A stretch of 64,000 bases of DNA from DATAFF01 sp963744915 (GTDB lineage: Bacteria > Pseudomonadota > Alphaproteobacteria > Rhizobiales > Aestuariivirgaceae). The position numbers and the translations under genes are program-made. The notes under the pieces were generated by a model. It did no database searches, was not told where the DNA came from, and was given only the letters and a program-made list of their open reading frames with translations. The stretch's first letter is position 1. Each line of letters begins with the position of its first letter. The DNA is taken from NCBI GenBank assembly GCA_963744915.1, contig CAVUUY010000013.1:372001-436000 (forward strand), given 5' to 3'. Positions 17,362 to 26,298 of this stretch are shown piece by piece.

Positions 17362-18033
17362 TGCGCGTTCCTATCGAATAAGCGGCTGCTGCGGGATGTG
17401 GCAACACGGTTGCCCGGCCCGCAGCAGTCCCGCGGGTTTCAAATCTCACTTTGTCTTTAAAGCTTACAGCGCGCCCGCAACGGGCGTTTGGTTGAGGCGA
17501 AATGGCCAAGCTCAGGCTTGGTCTCGACTCAAAGCTCTCTTACAATATGTGGACAGCTAGGAAGTCTTGCGCGACACGTCAAGGGCCACTTTGCCCTTCT
17601 ATTCTTAGGATTTGGGGCCGATATCGTCTATTCGAACGATAGGGTCGCGGAAATTCATCCCTAGGCCCGACAGATTTCCCGTGATTGAGACCCTGCAGCG
17701 ATTGTTTTACGGGCTGTCATGCTGAAAGGCGCAGCAGACTGCCCCAGGGCATGCGGATTTGCGCCATCGGCGACCTCCATGGCCGGCCGACCTCCTCACC
17801 GCTCTTTTAAAGTATGATCGCCCGCGACTTTCAAGAGCGGGCGCTTGCGATCTTCAGGCCGGTGGCCTTTCAGCTCGAGCGCAGCCCGCGAAATTGACCC
17901 GCATTGGGTCGGTCGCACCGGGCCGCTTTCAGTTCCGGTCGTGATCGAACGCTGCAGTGAAAAGTCTAGGGAGTCGGCCAAGTTTGATCAAGCTAATGCA
18001 GGATTGTCACCTCACTCCACGAATGGTGCCACC
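17362..18033. other. Intergenic with repeat copy 2
   Basis: No convincing gene in this 670-bp stretch. It contains the second direct repeat at 17892-17968. The part before the repeat shows no coding pattern in any frame. Confidence 0.5.
17892..17968 (+). repeat. Direct repeat copy 2 flanking phage-like unit
   Basis: Starts AATTGACCCGCATTGGGTCG and contains GCTTTCAGTTCCG and GAACGCTGCAG, matching copy 1 at 14920-14996 in the same orientation. Together they delimit a unit of about 3 kb. Confidence 0.7.
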
Positions 18034-18555
18034 TTATGCTCGAACAAACGTCTCGACGGCACGGCATAAGGTATCCCAGTCCGTGAACTCGTAGTCACCC
18101 TTGGCCCCCTTCACCTCGCGGCACTTCAACACGACATGTTCGATGATCTGAGCCTTGAAATAATCGTACTCATCATATCGCAGAGCGCCGGCGATGAGGA
18201 AAGACTGTGTAGGCTTCCAACCGGTGTTGACAAGGAATTCATCAACGTAGCTTTGCGCCTCTAACATTCCGTCGGGAAACGCTGCTGAGAGGCTAACAGA
18301 CAAGAACAGCGTTGGTCGCTTTTGGAGTTCGGGCAAGCTTGTCATAACAAACACTTCGACAAACTCTTGGTGCCGTTGCTGGTGCACCGAACCAGCGACA
18401 ATGACCTTGTCATATGAGCCTACATGCCTCTCCTCAAGGCTGGCGGTGTCAAAGAGGTGAGCATCATGGCCAAGCTCATGTATGCGAGCTGCAACGGTGT
18501 CGGCTATCTTCCGCGTCTGGCCTTCCGATGTTCCGTAGGCGATTAGGATTCTCAT
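18034..18555 (-). CDS. Flavodoxin-domain protein (HemG-like)
   Basis: A 173-aa flavodoxin-fold protein. The FMN phosphate loop is 'YGTSEGQTRKIADTVAARI' (residues ~6-24), and the next elements 'VIVAGSVHQQRHQEFVEVF' and 'TLFLSVSLSAAF' match the protoporphyrinogen oxidase HemG/flavodoxin group. It probably binds FMN; an electron-transfer or menaquinone-dependent heme-synthesis role is possible but not shown. ATG 18555 follows a strong GGAGGAG site. An FNR/FixK-type box lies about 200 bp upstream (18756-18769), which suggests low-oxygen control. Confidence 0.8.
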   Translation of the reverse strand: MRILIAYGTSEGQTRKIADTVAARIHELGHDAHLFDTASLEERHVGSYDKVIVAGSVHQQRHQEFVEVFVMTSLPELQKRPTLFLSVSLSAAFPDGMLEAQSYVDEFLVNTGWKPTQSFLIAGALRYDEYDYFKAQIIEHVVLKCREVKGAKGDYEFTDWDTLCRAVETFVRA

Positions 18556-18755
18556 GTTATCTCCTCCACCCAAGCGCCAGACGCTCCAGCCGGCCACAGC
18601 AATCAGCACATAACGGACCGTCGAGACCGAAGCGAATATCTTCCCCATAGGTTAAAGGTGGCCGTGGCCAATTGCCCATACCACTCGCCCGGGGGCCGCG
18701 AAACGCATTGAAGACTGAATCCGACGGCAGATTGACCAACCTTACATCTTCAACA

Positions 18756-18769
18756 TTGATATAGGTCAA
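18756..18769 (-). promoter_or_regulatory. FNR/FixK-type box
   Basis: TTGATATAGGTCAA matches TTGAY-N4-RTCAA, the site for FNR/FixK regulators. It is about 200 bp upstream of the minus-strand flavodoxin gene. Confidence 0.6.
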
Positions 18770-18917
18770 AGCCTATGCCGGGCTTCGGTCCTCGAGAACC
18801 AAGGACTAGAGTTGGTGTTTAGACACACTGTTTTGCGATGGAGCACGGATCGTCCTCACCGGAGTTGGAATCGGATCGTTCAGCTAGTCGCTGCAGTCTC
18901 ATCACAGCCGGGGATGT

Positions 18918-18931
18918 TTGACAAAAATCAA
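18918..18931 (+). promoter_or_regulatory. FNR/FixK-type box upstream of USP
   Basis: TTGACAAAAATCAA matches TTGAY-N4-RTCAA exactly and lies about 150 bp before the universal stress protein start. It and the box at 18756 share the flavodoxin-USP divergent intergenic region, so both genes may be activated together at low oxygen. Confidence 0.65.
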
Positions 18932-19081
18932 TCCACCATTGCTTGACTGCACATAGGATTGGCTACGCTTGCCGAATTCGAGCTAAACGCTCGGGCATTA
19001 TCGCAGGCTGGTAGAAAAACAATTTAAGGCCAAATTCGCGGGCGAGCCCTGTGGCGTCGCTGAGTTGTAATGGAGGTTGAG

Positions 19082-19516
19082 ATGTTCAAAACAATCATCT
19101 GGGCCACTGACGGATCGAGAGCAGCAGAACTGGCTCTTCCCTATGCCAAGGGCTTGGCAAAGGCCGCGCGCGCCCGGCTCATCGTCGTACATGTGGACGA
19201 GTTCTCGATTGGAAAGAGCGGCGGATACTCGATCTATGTGGACGAGTCGGAGTCCCAGGCCGCGATCCGAAAACGGGTCGAAGAGCTAAAGCGGGAAGGT
19301 CTGGAGGTGTCTCTCCAGACGTCGAGCGTGTTAATGGGGGGCGCGGCACATGTGATCGCGGATATCGCGAAGCAGGAGCAAGCCGATTTGATCGTTGCGG
19401 GAACTCGTGGCCATGGCCCGGTTGCTGGATTGTTGTTGGGGAGCGTGACCCATCGCCTCGTGCAGATCGCGCAGTGCCCAGTGTTGGTTGTCCCTACAAA
19501 CAACTTGACGACCTAG
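19082..19516 (+). CDS. Universal stress protein (UspA family)
   Basis: A 144-aa single-domain USP: N-terminal 'TIIWATDGSRAAELALPYA' strand-loop with the Asp that contacts adenine, and the ATP-binding signature near the C-terminus 'VAGTRGHGPVAGLLLGSVTH' (G-x2-G-x9-G-S/T). It is therefore likely to bind ATP. The ATG at 19082 has a GGAGG site five bases upstream; ATG 19070 overlaps that site and is less likely. Family members support survival under starvation, oxidative and anaerobic stress. The upstream FNR-type box fits anaerobic induction. Confidence 0.9.
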   Translation: MFKTIIWATDGSRAAELALPYAKGLAKAARARLIVVHVDEFSIGKSGGYSIYVDESESQAAIRKRVEELKREGLEVSLQTSSVLMGGAAHVIADIAKQEQADLIVAGTRGHGPVAGLLLGSVTHRLVQIAQCPVLVVPTNNLTT

Positions 19517-19739
19517 ATATCCGACCAACTCGACCAGTGTCCAGAGGGGCCCATTTGGCAGTTATTGAGAGCACCCCCTTCGGCGGTCCCTCGAATGAAA
19601 GCAAGATCAGCGGATGCAGCCACTCAGTTTTCGCAACGATAGCAAACTGTTCGATGGTCATTGCGTCAGGCTCGATGCAATCTCTGGCAAGAAGGTTGTG
19701 CACTGTGGAATCACATTGGCAGCTCTGAAGCAGATCAAT

Positions 19740-20053
19740 TCACATCTGCCTCATGAAGGCCTTCTTCCTTCAGAGTTGTTCGTCGAGGCGTTTGACCGCA
19801 ATGCGGAACTGGGCAGCACGGTTGCCATTGTCGGCTCCGGACCGATCGGACTTGCGGCGCTGCTCACGGGGGAGTTCTATTCGCCGGCCGAGATTATCAT
19901 GGTCGATCTCGACCAGAATCGATTGGATACGGCCAACGAGTTAGCGCCACGGCTACTGTCAACGAACTCGGCCAGGAAGCCGCACGGCAGGTTGTGGCGC
20001 TTACCTCAGGACGCGGCAATGACACCGCCCTGGCGCCGCATCATTCTTCCCTG
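19740..20053 (+). pseudogene. Zinc-type alcohol dehydrogenase fragment
   Basis: An NAD-binding core of a medium-chain alcohol dehydrogenase is visible: 'GSTVAIVGSGPIGLAALLTG' then 'EFYSPAEIIMVDLDQNRLDT' (Rossmann GxGxxG and the acidic residue that holds NAD ribose). After 'NELA' the frame breaks near 19945; the next frame reads 'ATVNELGQEAARQVVALTSG' followed by RGNDTA, the expected continuation, then ends. The zinc-binding N-terminal domain and the C-terminus are absent. This is a truncated, frameshifted relic. Confidence 0.7.
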
Positions 20054-20344
20054 ACTTGAAAACCCTGAGGGTCATTGCCAGCAGTAGGGCGAGTTTGGTC
20101 TATTCGTAGAATTGTCGACTGTTCGCGTCGAGAGATACGTGGGTTCCCTGCAATGTTGGTCAGCACAGGAGGAGGTTCCTGCAGCGCCGCTATTGCTGCA
20201 AAGCCGCCCCTTTCGGTGGACATTGGCGGCTTCCACTTTCGGGCCCATAGCGCCAGGACCCCGGTGGTCCCAAAGCCCTCTGCGACCTGCAGCCGCTGGA
20301 GTAGCTTGCTCAGGCTGTTGCCCCGTGGAGGCCTGGCGAAATCC

Positions 20345-20358
20345 TTGATTCAAATCAA
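20345..20358 (+). promoter_or_regulatory. FNR/FixK-type box upstream of cupredoxin
   Basis: TTGATTCAAATCAA is a perfect TTGAT-N4-ATCAA palindrome ending 73 bp before the cupredoxin start at 20432, the spacing expected for an activator at -41.5 with a short leader. Confidence 0.75.
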
Positions 20359-20431
20359 TGAAGAACCAAGCGAGTTCCTTCTCTGTGTTCTGCACAACGC
20401 AAATGCCGAGTTAGGGAGGAAGAAGATCGCA

Positions 20432-20926
20432 ATGAGTAACGCAAGACGAATCCTTATCTCTTTTGTTCCGAGCCTGCTAATCGCTCTACCGAGCGGTGGG
20501 GCGGTAGCTGCAACGGTGGTTCAGGCAGACTTATGGGACAAGGGAGCGAAAATGGAGATGCCAATCGGAATTACATATGCCGCTCCCGGGCTTGATCTGT
20601 CCAAGTCGACTATGGGAATAAAACTCGATCGAAGCAGCGCTCCGGCCGGGGTCGTGACATTCAAAGTCACGAATGTCTCAAAAGATACAATTCACGAGTT
20701 GATCGTCATGTACATGAACGATCCTAGGAAACCACTGCCTTATATCGACAAGGAGAATCGGGTTGACGAGGATAAGGCGGGCGATAAGGGTGAGGTGTCG
20801 GAACTCGATCCTGGTCAATCAGGAACTCTTTCGGTTCCCCTCAGGGTCGGGAAATACCTCCTAATTTGCAATGTGCCCGGTCACTATGCGGCAGGCATGT
20901 GGACCGAGTTCGAGGTCACCAAATAG
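20432..20926 (+). CDS. Exported cupredoxin-domain protein
   Basis: A 164-aa protein with a signal peptide ('RRILISFVPSLLIALPSGGAVAA', residues 5-27, cleavage after AVAA). The mature part ends in a type-1 copper site: 'LLICNVPGHYAAGM' gives the Cys, His and Met ligands, and an upstream His in 'DTIHELIVMY' is the fourth candidate. It is probably a periplasmic electron carrier or copper-binding protein. A GGGAGGAAG ribosome-binding site precedes ATG 20432. A paralogue with the same C-terminal pattern lies on the other strand at 25150-25570. The upstream FNR-type box suggests use in microaerobic respiration. Confidence 0.83.
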   Translation: MSNARRILISFVPSLLIALPSGGAVAATVVQADLWDKGAKMEMPIGITYAAPGLDLSKSTMGIKLDRSSAPAGVVTFKVTNVSKDTIHELIVMYMNDPRKPLPYIDKENRVDEDKAGDKGEVSELDPGQSGTLSVPLRVGKYLLICNVPGHYAAGMWTEFEVTK

Positions 20927-21268
20927 CGTGAAGTCACCCGATTTCATACAAAGGCCCGCATTGATTTCCGTGGGCTGCCTGCTGTTGTCCGCTCCACAGC
21001 TTTGGGGTGATTGGCAGGGCCAAGATCGGCATCCAGAAGCTCAACCTGGCGGTCCAAGAGTGGCGACACGAGCGAACACTAAAAAAACGCACGCACCTAA
21101 GATTGGAGCCGTGCAGGCGTATCGGCATCGCCAGGTTGGAGCGTTTGGGTGCGAACGGTTTGCCTGGGCCGCGATATCGGCTTTATCGGCATCGCCAGCC
21201 GAAATGCTCGAAGTTTTCGGCAGCAGCTTAGGCGCGGTGAGGCCCCGGGCAAGGAAAGAGGAGTCGTT
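20927..21268. other. Intergenic, nothing recognised
   Basis: About 340 bp between the cupredoxin and cupin genes. Open frames here lack recognisable protein features. Confidence 0.4.
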
Positions 21269-21661
21269 ATGAAAGGGTTCGTGCAAGACATCGAAAGTCT
21301 CGCTGTCAAAAATAACGAGTTTCGCCAGGTGCTTTACACTGCAAAGCACTGCCAGCTCGTCGTCATGGCGCTAAAACCTAAGGAAGAAATTGGGGCGGAA
21401 GTCCACAAGCTCGACCAGTTCTTTCGCGTGGAGGAGGGAACCGGTGAGGCGGTTCTCGATGGCGTTCGGACCACGATCCGAGCGGGCTTCGCGGTGGTTG
21501 TGCCAGCTGGGGCCAAACACAACATAATCAATACCGGCAGTGTTCCACTGAAGCTTTATACGCTCTATGCGCCGCCGAATCATCGGGACGGAGTCGTCCA
21601 CCATACCCGCGTCGACGCGGAGGCCGACAACGAACAGTTCGACGGCAAAACAACGGAATAG
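21269..21661 (+). CDS. Cupin-domain protein
   Basis: A 130-aa single cupin barrel. Motif 1 is 'EIGAEVHKLDQFFRVEEGTG' (residues ~35-54) and motif 2 'VVVPAGAKHNIINTG' (~80-94), giving the His/Glu/His metal set with one position changed (the first motif has a single clear His). The enzyme or storage role is unknown. ATG 21269 follows AAAGAGGAG. This group often lies in stress islands with USP and CsbD genes, as here. Confidence 0.85.
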   Translation: MKGFVQDIESLAVKNNEFRQVLYTAKHCQLVVMALKPKEEIGAEVHKLDQFFRVEEGTGEAVLDGVRTTIRAGFAVVVPAGAKHNIINTGSVPLKLYTLYAPPNHRDGVVHHTRVDAEADNEQFDGKTTE

Positions 21662-21875
21662 AGAGCGACAGGGTGGGCTGTTCCCTGTTATGTGGTGCTT
21701 CGAGGTTCCCCGTTCAGGCAAAATGGATCGTTTTTAGTCGCCGGGAGCATCTGGGGAATGCGCGTTGAAAAAGAGCGCTCGGGCCTGCTCTGTTATCGCT
21801 GCCGATAGACCTGCATCCGCTATGTCGAAGGCGCGATACGGTGCTTCGGGTCCGCCTGCGCGCTAACGGACTTGT

Positions 21876-22070
21876 TTGATCGGCCCGCGCGACCTCCTGC
21901 TGGTTTGCGTGGCGCTTTGTGGCCTCGTTGTGAGCGGTGGCTTCTGGTGGAGCGGCGCCGAAGCGGAAGCCGATCTGGCGTGGGACGCAGCCTGTCCGGT
22001 GTTGGCGACCCTGATTTTTCAGATCGTGACGTCTCTGCGGCGGGTCTGGGGTTGCATAAGATCCCGGGTG
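21876..22070 (+). pseudogene. Possible P-type ATPase N-terminal fragment
   Basis: From TTG 21876 the frame codes two hydrophobic segments and 'ATLIFQIVTSLRR', which resembles the start of the membrane domain of heavy-metal P-type ATPases just before their conserved GDVGLDIVAALSM segment. That segment does not follow; the frame soon runs into transposase sequence. I read this as a fragment cut off by insertion or deletion. The assignment is by appearance only. Confidence 0.35.
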
Positions 22071-22099
22071 ACCTCGTCCGAAAGAAAACGTCGCGATCA

Positions 22100-23177
22100 C
22101 GACGCGAAACGACAACTCGAAGAGTTCTTCTGCCGCGCGCTGCCCTTCGATCGCTCGTCGATGACCCGCTGGCGCCAGCGAATGGGCGAGAAGCGGATCG
22201 CCTCGCTTCTCCAGGAGAGCCTGGCGGTGGCGGTGAAGACCGGAGCGATGAAGCCTGAGGACACAAAGCGGGTGATCCTCGACACCACCGTTCAGCCCAA
22301 GAACGTGATGTTCCCGACCGATGCCAAGCTCCTCAACCGGGCGCGCGAGAGCCTGGTCAGGCTGGCCAGAAAGGTTGGGCTCGATCTCCGCCAATCCTAT
22401 CGGCGCGTGGGCAAGCTCGCACTGATCAGGCATCAGCGTTACGCCCACGCCCATCAGTTCAAGCGCGCCGGCAAGGCCTTTCGCAAGCTCAAGACCTATC
22501 TCGGGCGCACCATCCGCGATATTGCGAGGCAGATCGCCGGCGAGGACGAAATGCGGGACATCTTCCGACGGCCGCTGCATCTGGCGGCGCGGGTTCTTGA
22601 GCAACGGCAACACCAGCGCCGCAGGAAGGTCTACAGCCTGCATGCCCCGGAAGTGGAGTGCATCAGCAAGGGCAAGGCGCATGCGCCTTACGAGTTCGGG
22701 GTCAAGGTCTCACTCGCCACCACACTCAACCGCTCGAAAGGCGGCCAGTTTGCCCTCCACGCCAAGGCGCTGCCCGGCAACCCCTATGACGGCCACACTT
22801 TGGCAAAGATCATTCCCGACATGGAAGCGATGATCGGGGTCGAGCTCGAGCGCATTCTCGTCGATGCCGGATATCGCGGCCACAATGCCCCTTTGCGCCA
22901 CAGGTTCAGGATCTACACCGCCGGCCAGAAGCGGCGCATGACGCCCGCCATCAAGCGCGAGATGAGACGCCGCGCCGCCATCGAACCGGTCATCGGCCAC
23001 CTCAAGAACGAACACCGCATGCGCCGCAACTACCTTGCCCATGCGCAAGGCGACGCCATCAATGCCATCCTCGCCGCTGCCGGCTATAACTTCCGTCTCC
23101 TCCTCAACTGGGTGAGGCTTCTTTTGTGCTTATGCTTGGCGATCGTCTTCAATCAGCCGCGGCCGCTCGCGGTCTGA
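22100..23177 (+). mobile_element. IS5-family transposase, 5'-truncated
   Basis: The DDE transposase is intact from 'EEFFCRALPFDRSSMTRWRQ' to the stop. Catalytic residues are in place: D in 'ILDTTVQPKNVMFP', D in 'ILVDAGYRGHNAPL', E in 'AAIEPVIGHLKNEHRMRRNY' (the usual K/R follows). The N-terminal ~80 residues of IS5-type transposases are missing and replaced by unrelated sequence, so it is probably inactive. I could not identify the terminal inverted repeats. It separates a P-type ATPase-like fragment from the NRAMP-type gene. Confidence 0.8.
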
Positions 23178-23258
23178 AACTCCAATTGTTCACGGCCGAC
23201 GGGCTGCCCGGATGCCTCTTCTCGTGACGCCATACGCGCGCAAAGAGCGCGAAAAGGT

Positions 23259-24548
23259 TCAGATCAAAAAGAACGCGACTGCTGCAAGCGCCATGACCGA
23301 TGTTGCGAGCCATCCGACCACAAGCATCGGGCGCGGGAGCGTCAGCCGGCCCATGATGCGCGGGTTCATGGCGATCACCATCATGACGGCCATCAGCGGC
23401 GCGGCGAGCACGCCATTGACTACGGCGGCCCAGTAAAGTGCCTTGACAGGATCAATTGGTGTGAAGTTTAGCGCCACGCCGCCAAGCGTGGCGACCGCAA
23501 TTGTGGCATAGAACGATTTAGCCTCCCTGAGCCGGCGGTCGAGGCCTTCCACCCAACCAAAAAGCTCGCTCACTCCATAGGCCGCGGAACCAGCCAGCAC
23601 CGGTACGGCTAACATGCCAGTCGCGATGATGCCGGCCGCGAACAGCGCGAATGTGAACACGCCGGCGATCGGTCGCAGCGCCTCGGCCGCCTGCGAGGAC
23701 GTCTGGATATCGGTCACGCCGCTGGCGTTCAGTGTCGCTGCGGTGGCGAAGATAATGAACAGAGCGACGAGGTGCGAAAACGCCATTCCGACGATGGTGT
23801 CGGTGCGAATGCGGGAAAGTTCCGGCCCGGCGTCCCGGGGAGCGATGCACAGCGCCTTGACGTGGCGTCGATGCAGCTCCTCCACTTCCTGCCCGGCTTG
23901 CCAGAAGAACAGGTAGGGGCTGATCGTGGTGCCGAGGACGGCGACAATGGCCATGGCATGAGGCGCGTCAAAAACGAGATGCGGAATGAAGGTGCCGTAG
24001 AGGGCCGATCCCCAGGGCACCCGCACTGCGAAGACAACCCCTACGTAGGTGAACAGGCATAGCGTCGCCCATTTGAGCACCGCCGCATAGCGTGCGTAGC
24101 TGATGAAGGTTTCGAGCAGGATACAGATGACCCCGAACAACACAGTATAGAGAAGCTCGGGGCCGCCGATCAGCAGGCCCAGCGCTGCACCCATTGCGCC
24201 GAGGTCGGCGCCGAGGTTGATCACATTGGCGACGAGCAGCAGGAGGATGACCGCGCGCAGGAGCCATGGCGAGTAGTGACGGCGCAGGTTTTGGGCGATG
24301 CCATAGCCGGTAACGCAGCCGATCCTTGCGCTGACCGCCTGGATCACAGCCAACAACGGAAAGCTGAAGGGTATGGTCCAGGCGAGGCCAAAGCCGAATT
24401 GGGCGCCGACCTGGCTATAGGTCGCGATGCCGCTCGGATCGTCGTCTGCTGCCCCGGTCACCAGACCCGGTCCCAGGCTCTTCAGGAATCCGACCAGCTT
24501 CAGCGGGGGAGGCGCGCCGGTCGCGTTGGTCTTAGGGTGCGCGTGCAT
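23259..24548 (-). CDS. NRAMP-related divalent metal transporter
   Basis: A 429-aa polytopic membrane protein with about 11 helices, in the NRAMP family. The first helix has 'GPGLVTGAADDDPSGIATYS' where classical MntH/NRAMP has the DPGN metal-binding motif; here it reads DDPSG. Helix 6 has 'TTISPYLFFWQAGQE' where the MPH motif would be. These changes mark the NRAMP-related group (such as NRMT-type proteins) rather than classical Mn/Fe MntH, so the ion may be Mg2+ or another cation. It starts at ATG 24548, and no Mur/MntR-like site was recognised upstream. Confidence 0.85.
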   Translation of the reverse strand: MHAHPKTNATGAPPPLKLVGFLKSLGPGLVTGAADDDPSGIATYSQVGAQFGFGLAWTIPFSFPLLAVIQAVSARIGCVTGYGIAQNLRRHYSPWLLRAVILLLLVANVINLGADLGAMGAALGLLIGGPELLYTVLFGVICILLETFISYARYAAVLKWATLCLFTYVGVVFAVRVPWGSALYGTFIPHLVFDAPHAMAIVAVLGTTISPYLFFWQAGQEVEELHRRHVKALCIAPRDAGPELSRIRTDTIVGMAFSHLVALFIIFATAATLNASGVTDIQTSSQAAEALRPIAGVFTFALFAAGIIATGMLAVPVLAGSAAYGVSELFGWVEGLDRRLREAKSFYATIAVATLGGVALNFTPIDPVKALYWAAVVNGVLAAPLMAVMMVIAMNPRIMGRLTLPRPMLVVGWLATSVMALAAVAFFLI

Positions 24549-25104
24549 TTTCAGGTGCCTCGTATGCGAGCCACAAATGGCCGTCGCGTGCCGCGACGTC
24601 TCGACCGCACCCTAACAACGAAAGGCGACCATTTCCTACTGTGCGTTATGTGCGTCCGCAACGGGTCATCCGGGTCGTTTTGGACATACGCCGGGCACTT
24701 CCGGTCAACCCCGATAAGCACAGCGAGCGAGGACATCGATCCTGATAGGAGAGAGCCTGCCGACACGAACGCCTCTTGACGGTCGGAGGCGAGCTAGTCC
24801 ATCGCCACTCGCCGCGAGCGTGCCTGACAAAGTCGTCTGGACCATTGCCTGGAAATCTATTTCGGGTGGGCTGAAGGCTTCGTAGCTAAAAAGGGCAGGA
24901 CAACTTGACTGCGCTTGTCACGAGCGCGTATTCGACGTGGTCGGATGCCTTTTGCAGAGCCGGACTCAGCGAGGCCCCGTACCCGGGTCATGGGGATGAC
25001 GTGGTCAGGTTCGGTCCACGACAGTCACGCCTGTGACAGGCGAATATTTCATATTCCCGGCCGGTGTCGGCGAATTTGATCGACATATCAGATTCCAGAA
25101 CTGA
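24549..25104. other. Intergenic, nothing recognised
   Basis: About 550 bp between the NRAMP-like gene start and the 3' side of the second cupredoxin. No coding pattern, repeat or regulatory palindrome stood out. Confidence 0.4.
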
Positions 25105-25135
25105 AAGTGAGCCGCCGATCTCTGGCGGCCCACTT
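25105..25135 (-). terminator. Probable terminator of cupredoxin 2
   Basis: AAGTG-x-GCCGCC, a 7-base loop, then GGCGGC-x-CACTT forms a strong hairpin 15 bp past the minus-strand gene's stop. Only a weak T-run follows. Confidence 0.5.
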
Positions 25136-25149
25136 GGATAAAAAAGTCT

Positions 25150-25570
25150 TTATTGCGTTACCGTCAAGTGGGCGAGCATGCCGGCCTGATAATGTCCTTT
25201 CATATTGCAGAACAACAGGTATTCACCAGGCTTGAGATTGATACTCAGCTTACCGTCCTTTCCTGGATCGAGGTCAGAGACCTCTCCGAGAAGTCCTCAA
25301 CCTCTTTTCATCAACGCGGTCGTTACCGGGTGAAACCGATACCGGCTGATTTCGATCTTTCAACTTCGCAATGATCACCTCATGTTGCTGGCTTTGTGCA
25401 TCGTTTTTAACGTCGAACACGACGCGTCCGGCTTTCACGCTGTTGGTTTCGAGTTTCAGTTCCATTTGATCCGTCAAGGTGACGTGGACTGTCGTAGCTG
25501 CCAAGGCAGGCGACGTGAACCCCATTGTGCCAACCATCAAAGCCCAATGGATGAACTTGGTGTCGTGCAT
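25150..25570 (-). pseudogene. Cupredoxin-domain protein, one frameshift
   Basis: Paralogue of the protein at 20432. ATG 25570 follows a GGAGGGG site and gives a signal peptide ending 'SPALAA', then 'QQHEVIIAKLKD' with a candidate copper His. At 'RVDEK' (about 25300) one base is lost or gained; the next frame continues exactly as expected: 'GEVSDLDPGKDGKLSINL', 'GEYLLFCNMKGHYQAGM' with Cys, His and Met ligands, and stop at 25150. Apart from this single lesion the gene looks healthy, so a sequencing error is possible. If real, the copper site is lost. Confidence 0.75.
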
Positions 25571-25773
25571 AAGATCCCCTCCGATGTCACACGGCTCGTG
25601 TATCATTGCGTCCAGAATGTGTAGGAACGCCCCGAACTGCCCGACCTATTTCTGGACGCGAAGAAGGCTTTTCCACGTTTGCCCGATTAATGTTTTGTAA
25701 GCTGCGAAGTGTCGACGGTGCTCGTCAGAAGAGCCGCGGGTGTCCGCAAGCTCATTGATGCTCTCGGATTTTC

Positions 25774-26262
25774 TTAGTGCTGAATGGATTGGAGGTAATA
25801 TGTCAGTTCAAGGATACGGGCGCGAACAAGCGGTTCGGCGGTCTTGGAACGGTAGGGCTCTTGCATTTGTGTCTTTGGGAAATCCCGCATATATCGGTCG
25901 CCCCAGACCGGCATGTCGCGTGTCCCATGCGGCCCGATGGCGGCACGGCCGTCAATGACTCGCATGACATAGTCGAACGGGAATTTTCCGCCATTCTTCA
26001 CAGCCAATGAGGTGAGATCGGGGGGCTTGACCTTGAGGAGGACAGCCATTGGTCCGTCGCCCTGTCCTTCAACTCCGTGACAAACGGCACAGGAGTTGCG
26101 GAATTCGGTCGCCGCAGGAGCCTGCTGGTGGTCTGCTTGTGCGAGGGTAACGGAACCGCTGTTCACAACAGGAATGGCGTTGCCATCGAACCGGACAAGC
26201 GCAAGACTTTCGAAATTTGCTACAGAGAGGATGGCCAAGAAGGTCATCATTATTGCGCGCAT
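25774..26262 (-). CDS. Exported monoheme cytochrome c
   Basis: A 162-aa protein from ATG 26262 (a GTG at 26271 is also in frame). An N-terminal hydrophobic segment acts as signal. The heme site is 'SCAVCHGVEGQGDGPM' (CxxCH), followed by 'LKVKPPDLTSLA' and a probable Met axial ligand in 'TRDMPVWGDRY'. This is the class I fold of small periplasmic cytochromes. It starts 36 bp after the stop of the membrane cyclase gene on the same strand, so the two look like an operon led by an FNR-type box (27680-27693). Confidence 0.85.
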   Translation of the reverse strand: MRAIMMTFLAILSVANFESLALVRFDGNAIPVVNSGSVTLAQADHQQAPAATEFRNSCAVCHGVEGQGDGPMAVLLKVKPPDLTSLAVKNGGKFPFDYVMRVIDGRAAIGPHGTRDMPVWGDRYMRDFPKTQMQEPYRSKTAEPLVRARILELTYYLQSIQH

Positions 26263-26298
26263 CTGAACCACCTGCCGAACCTGATCTGAAATCGTGTG

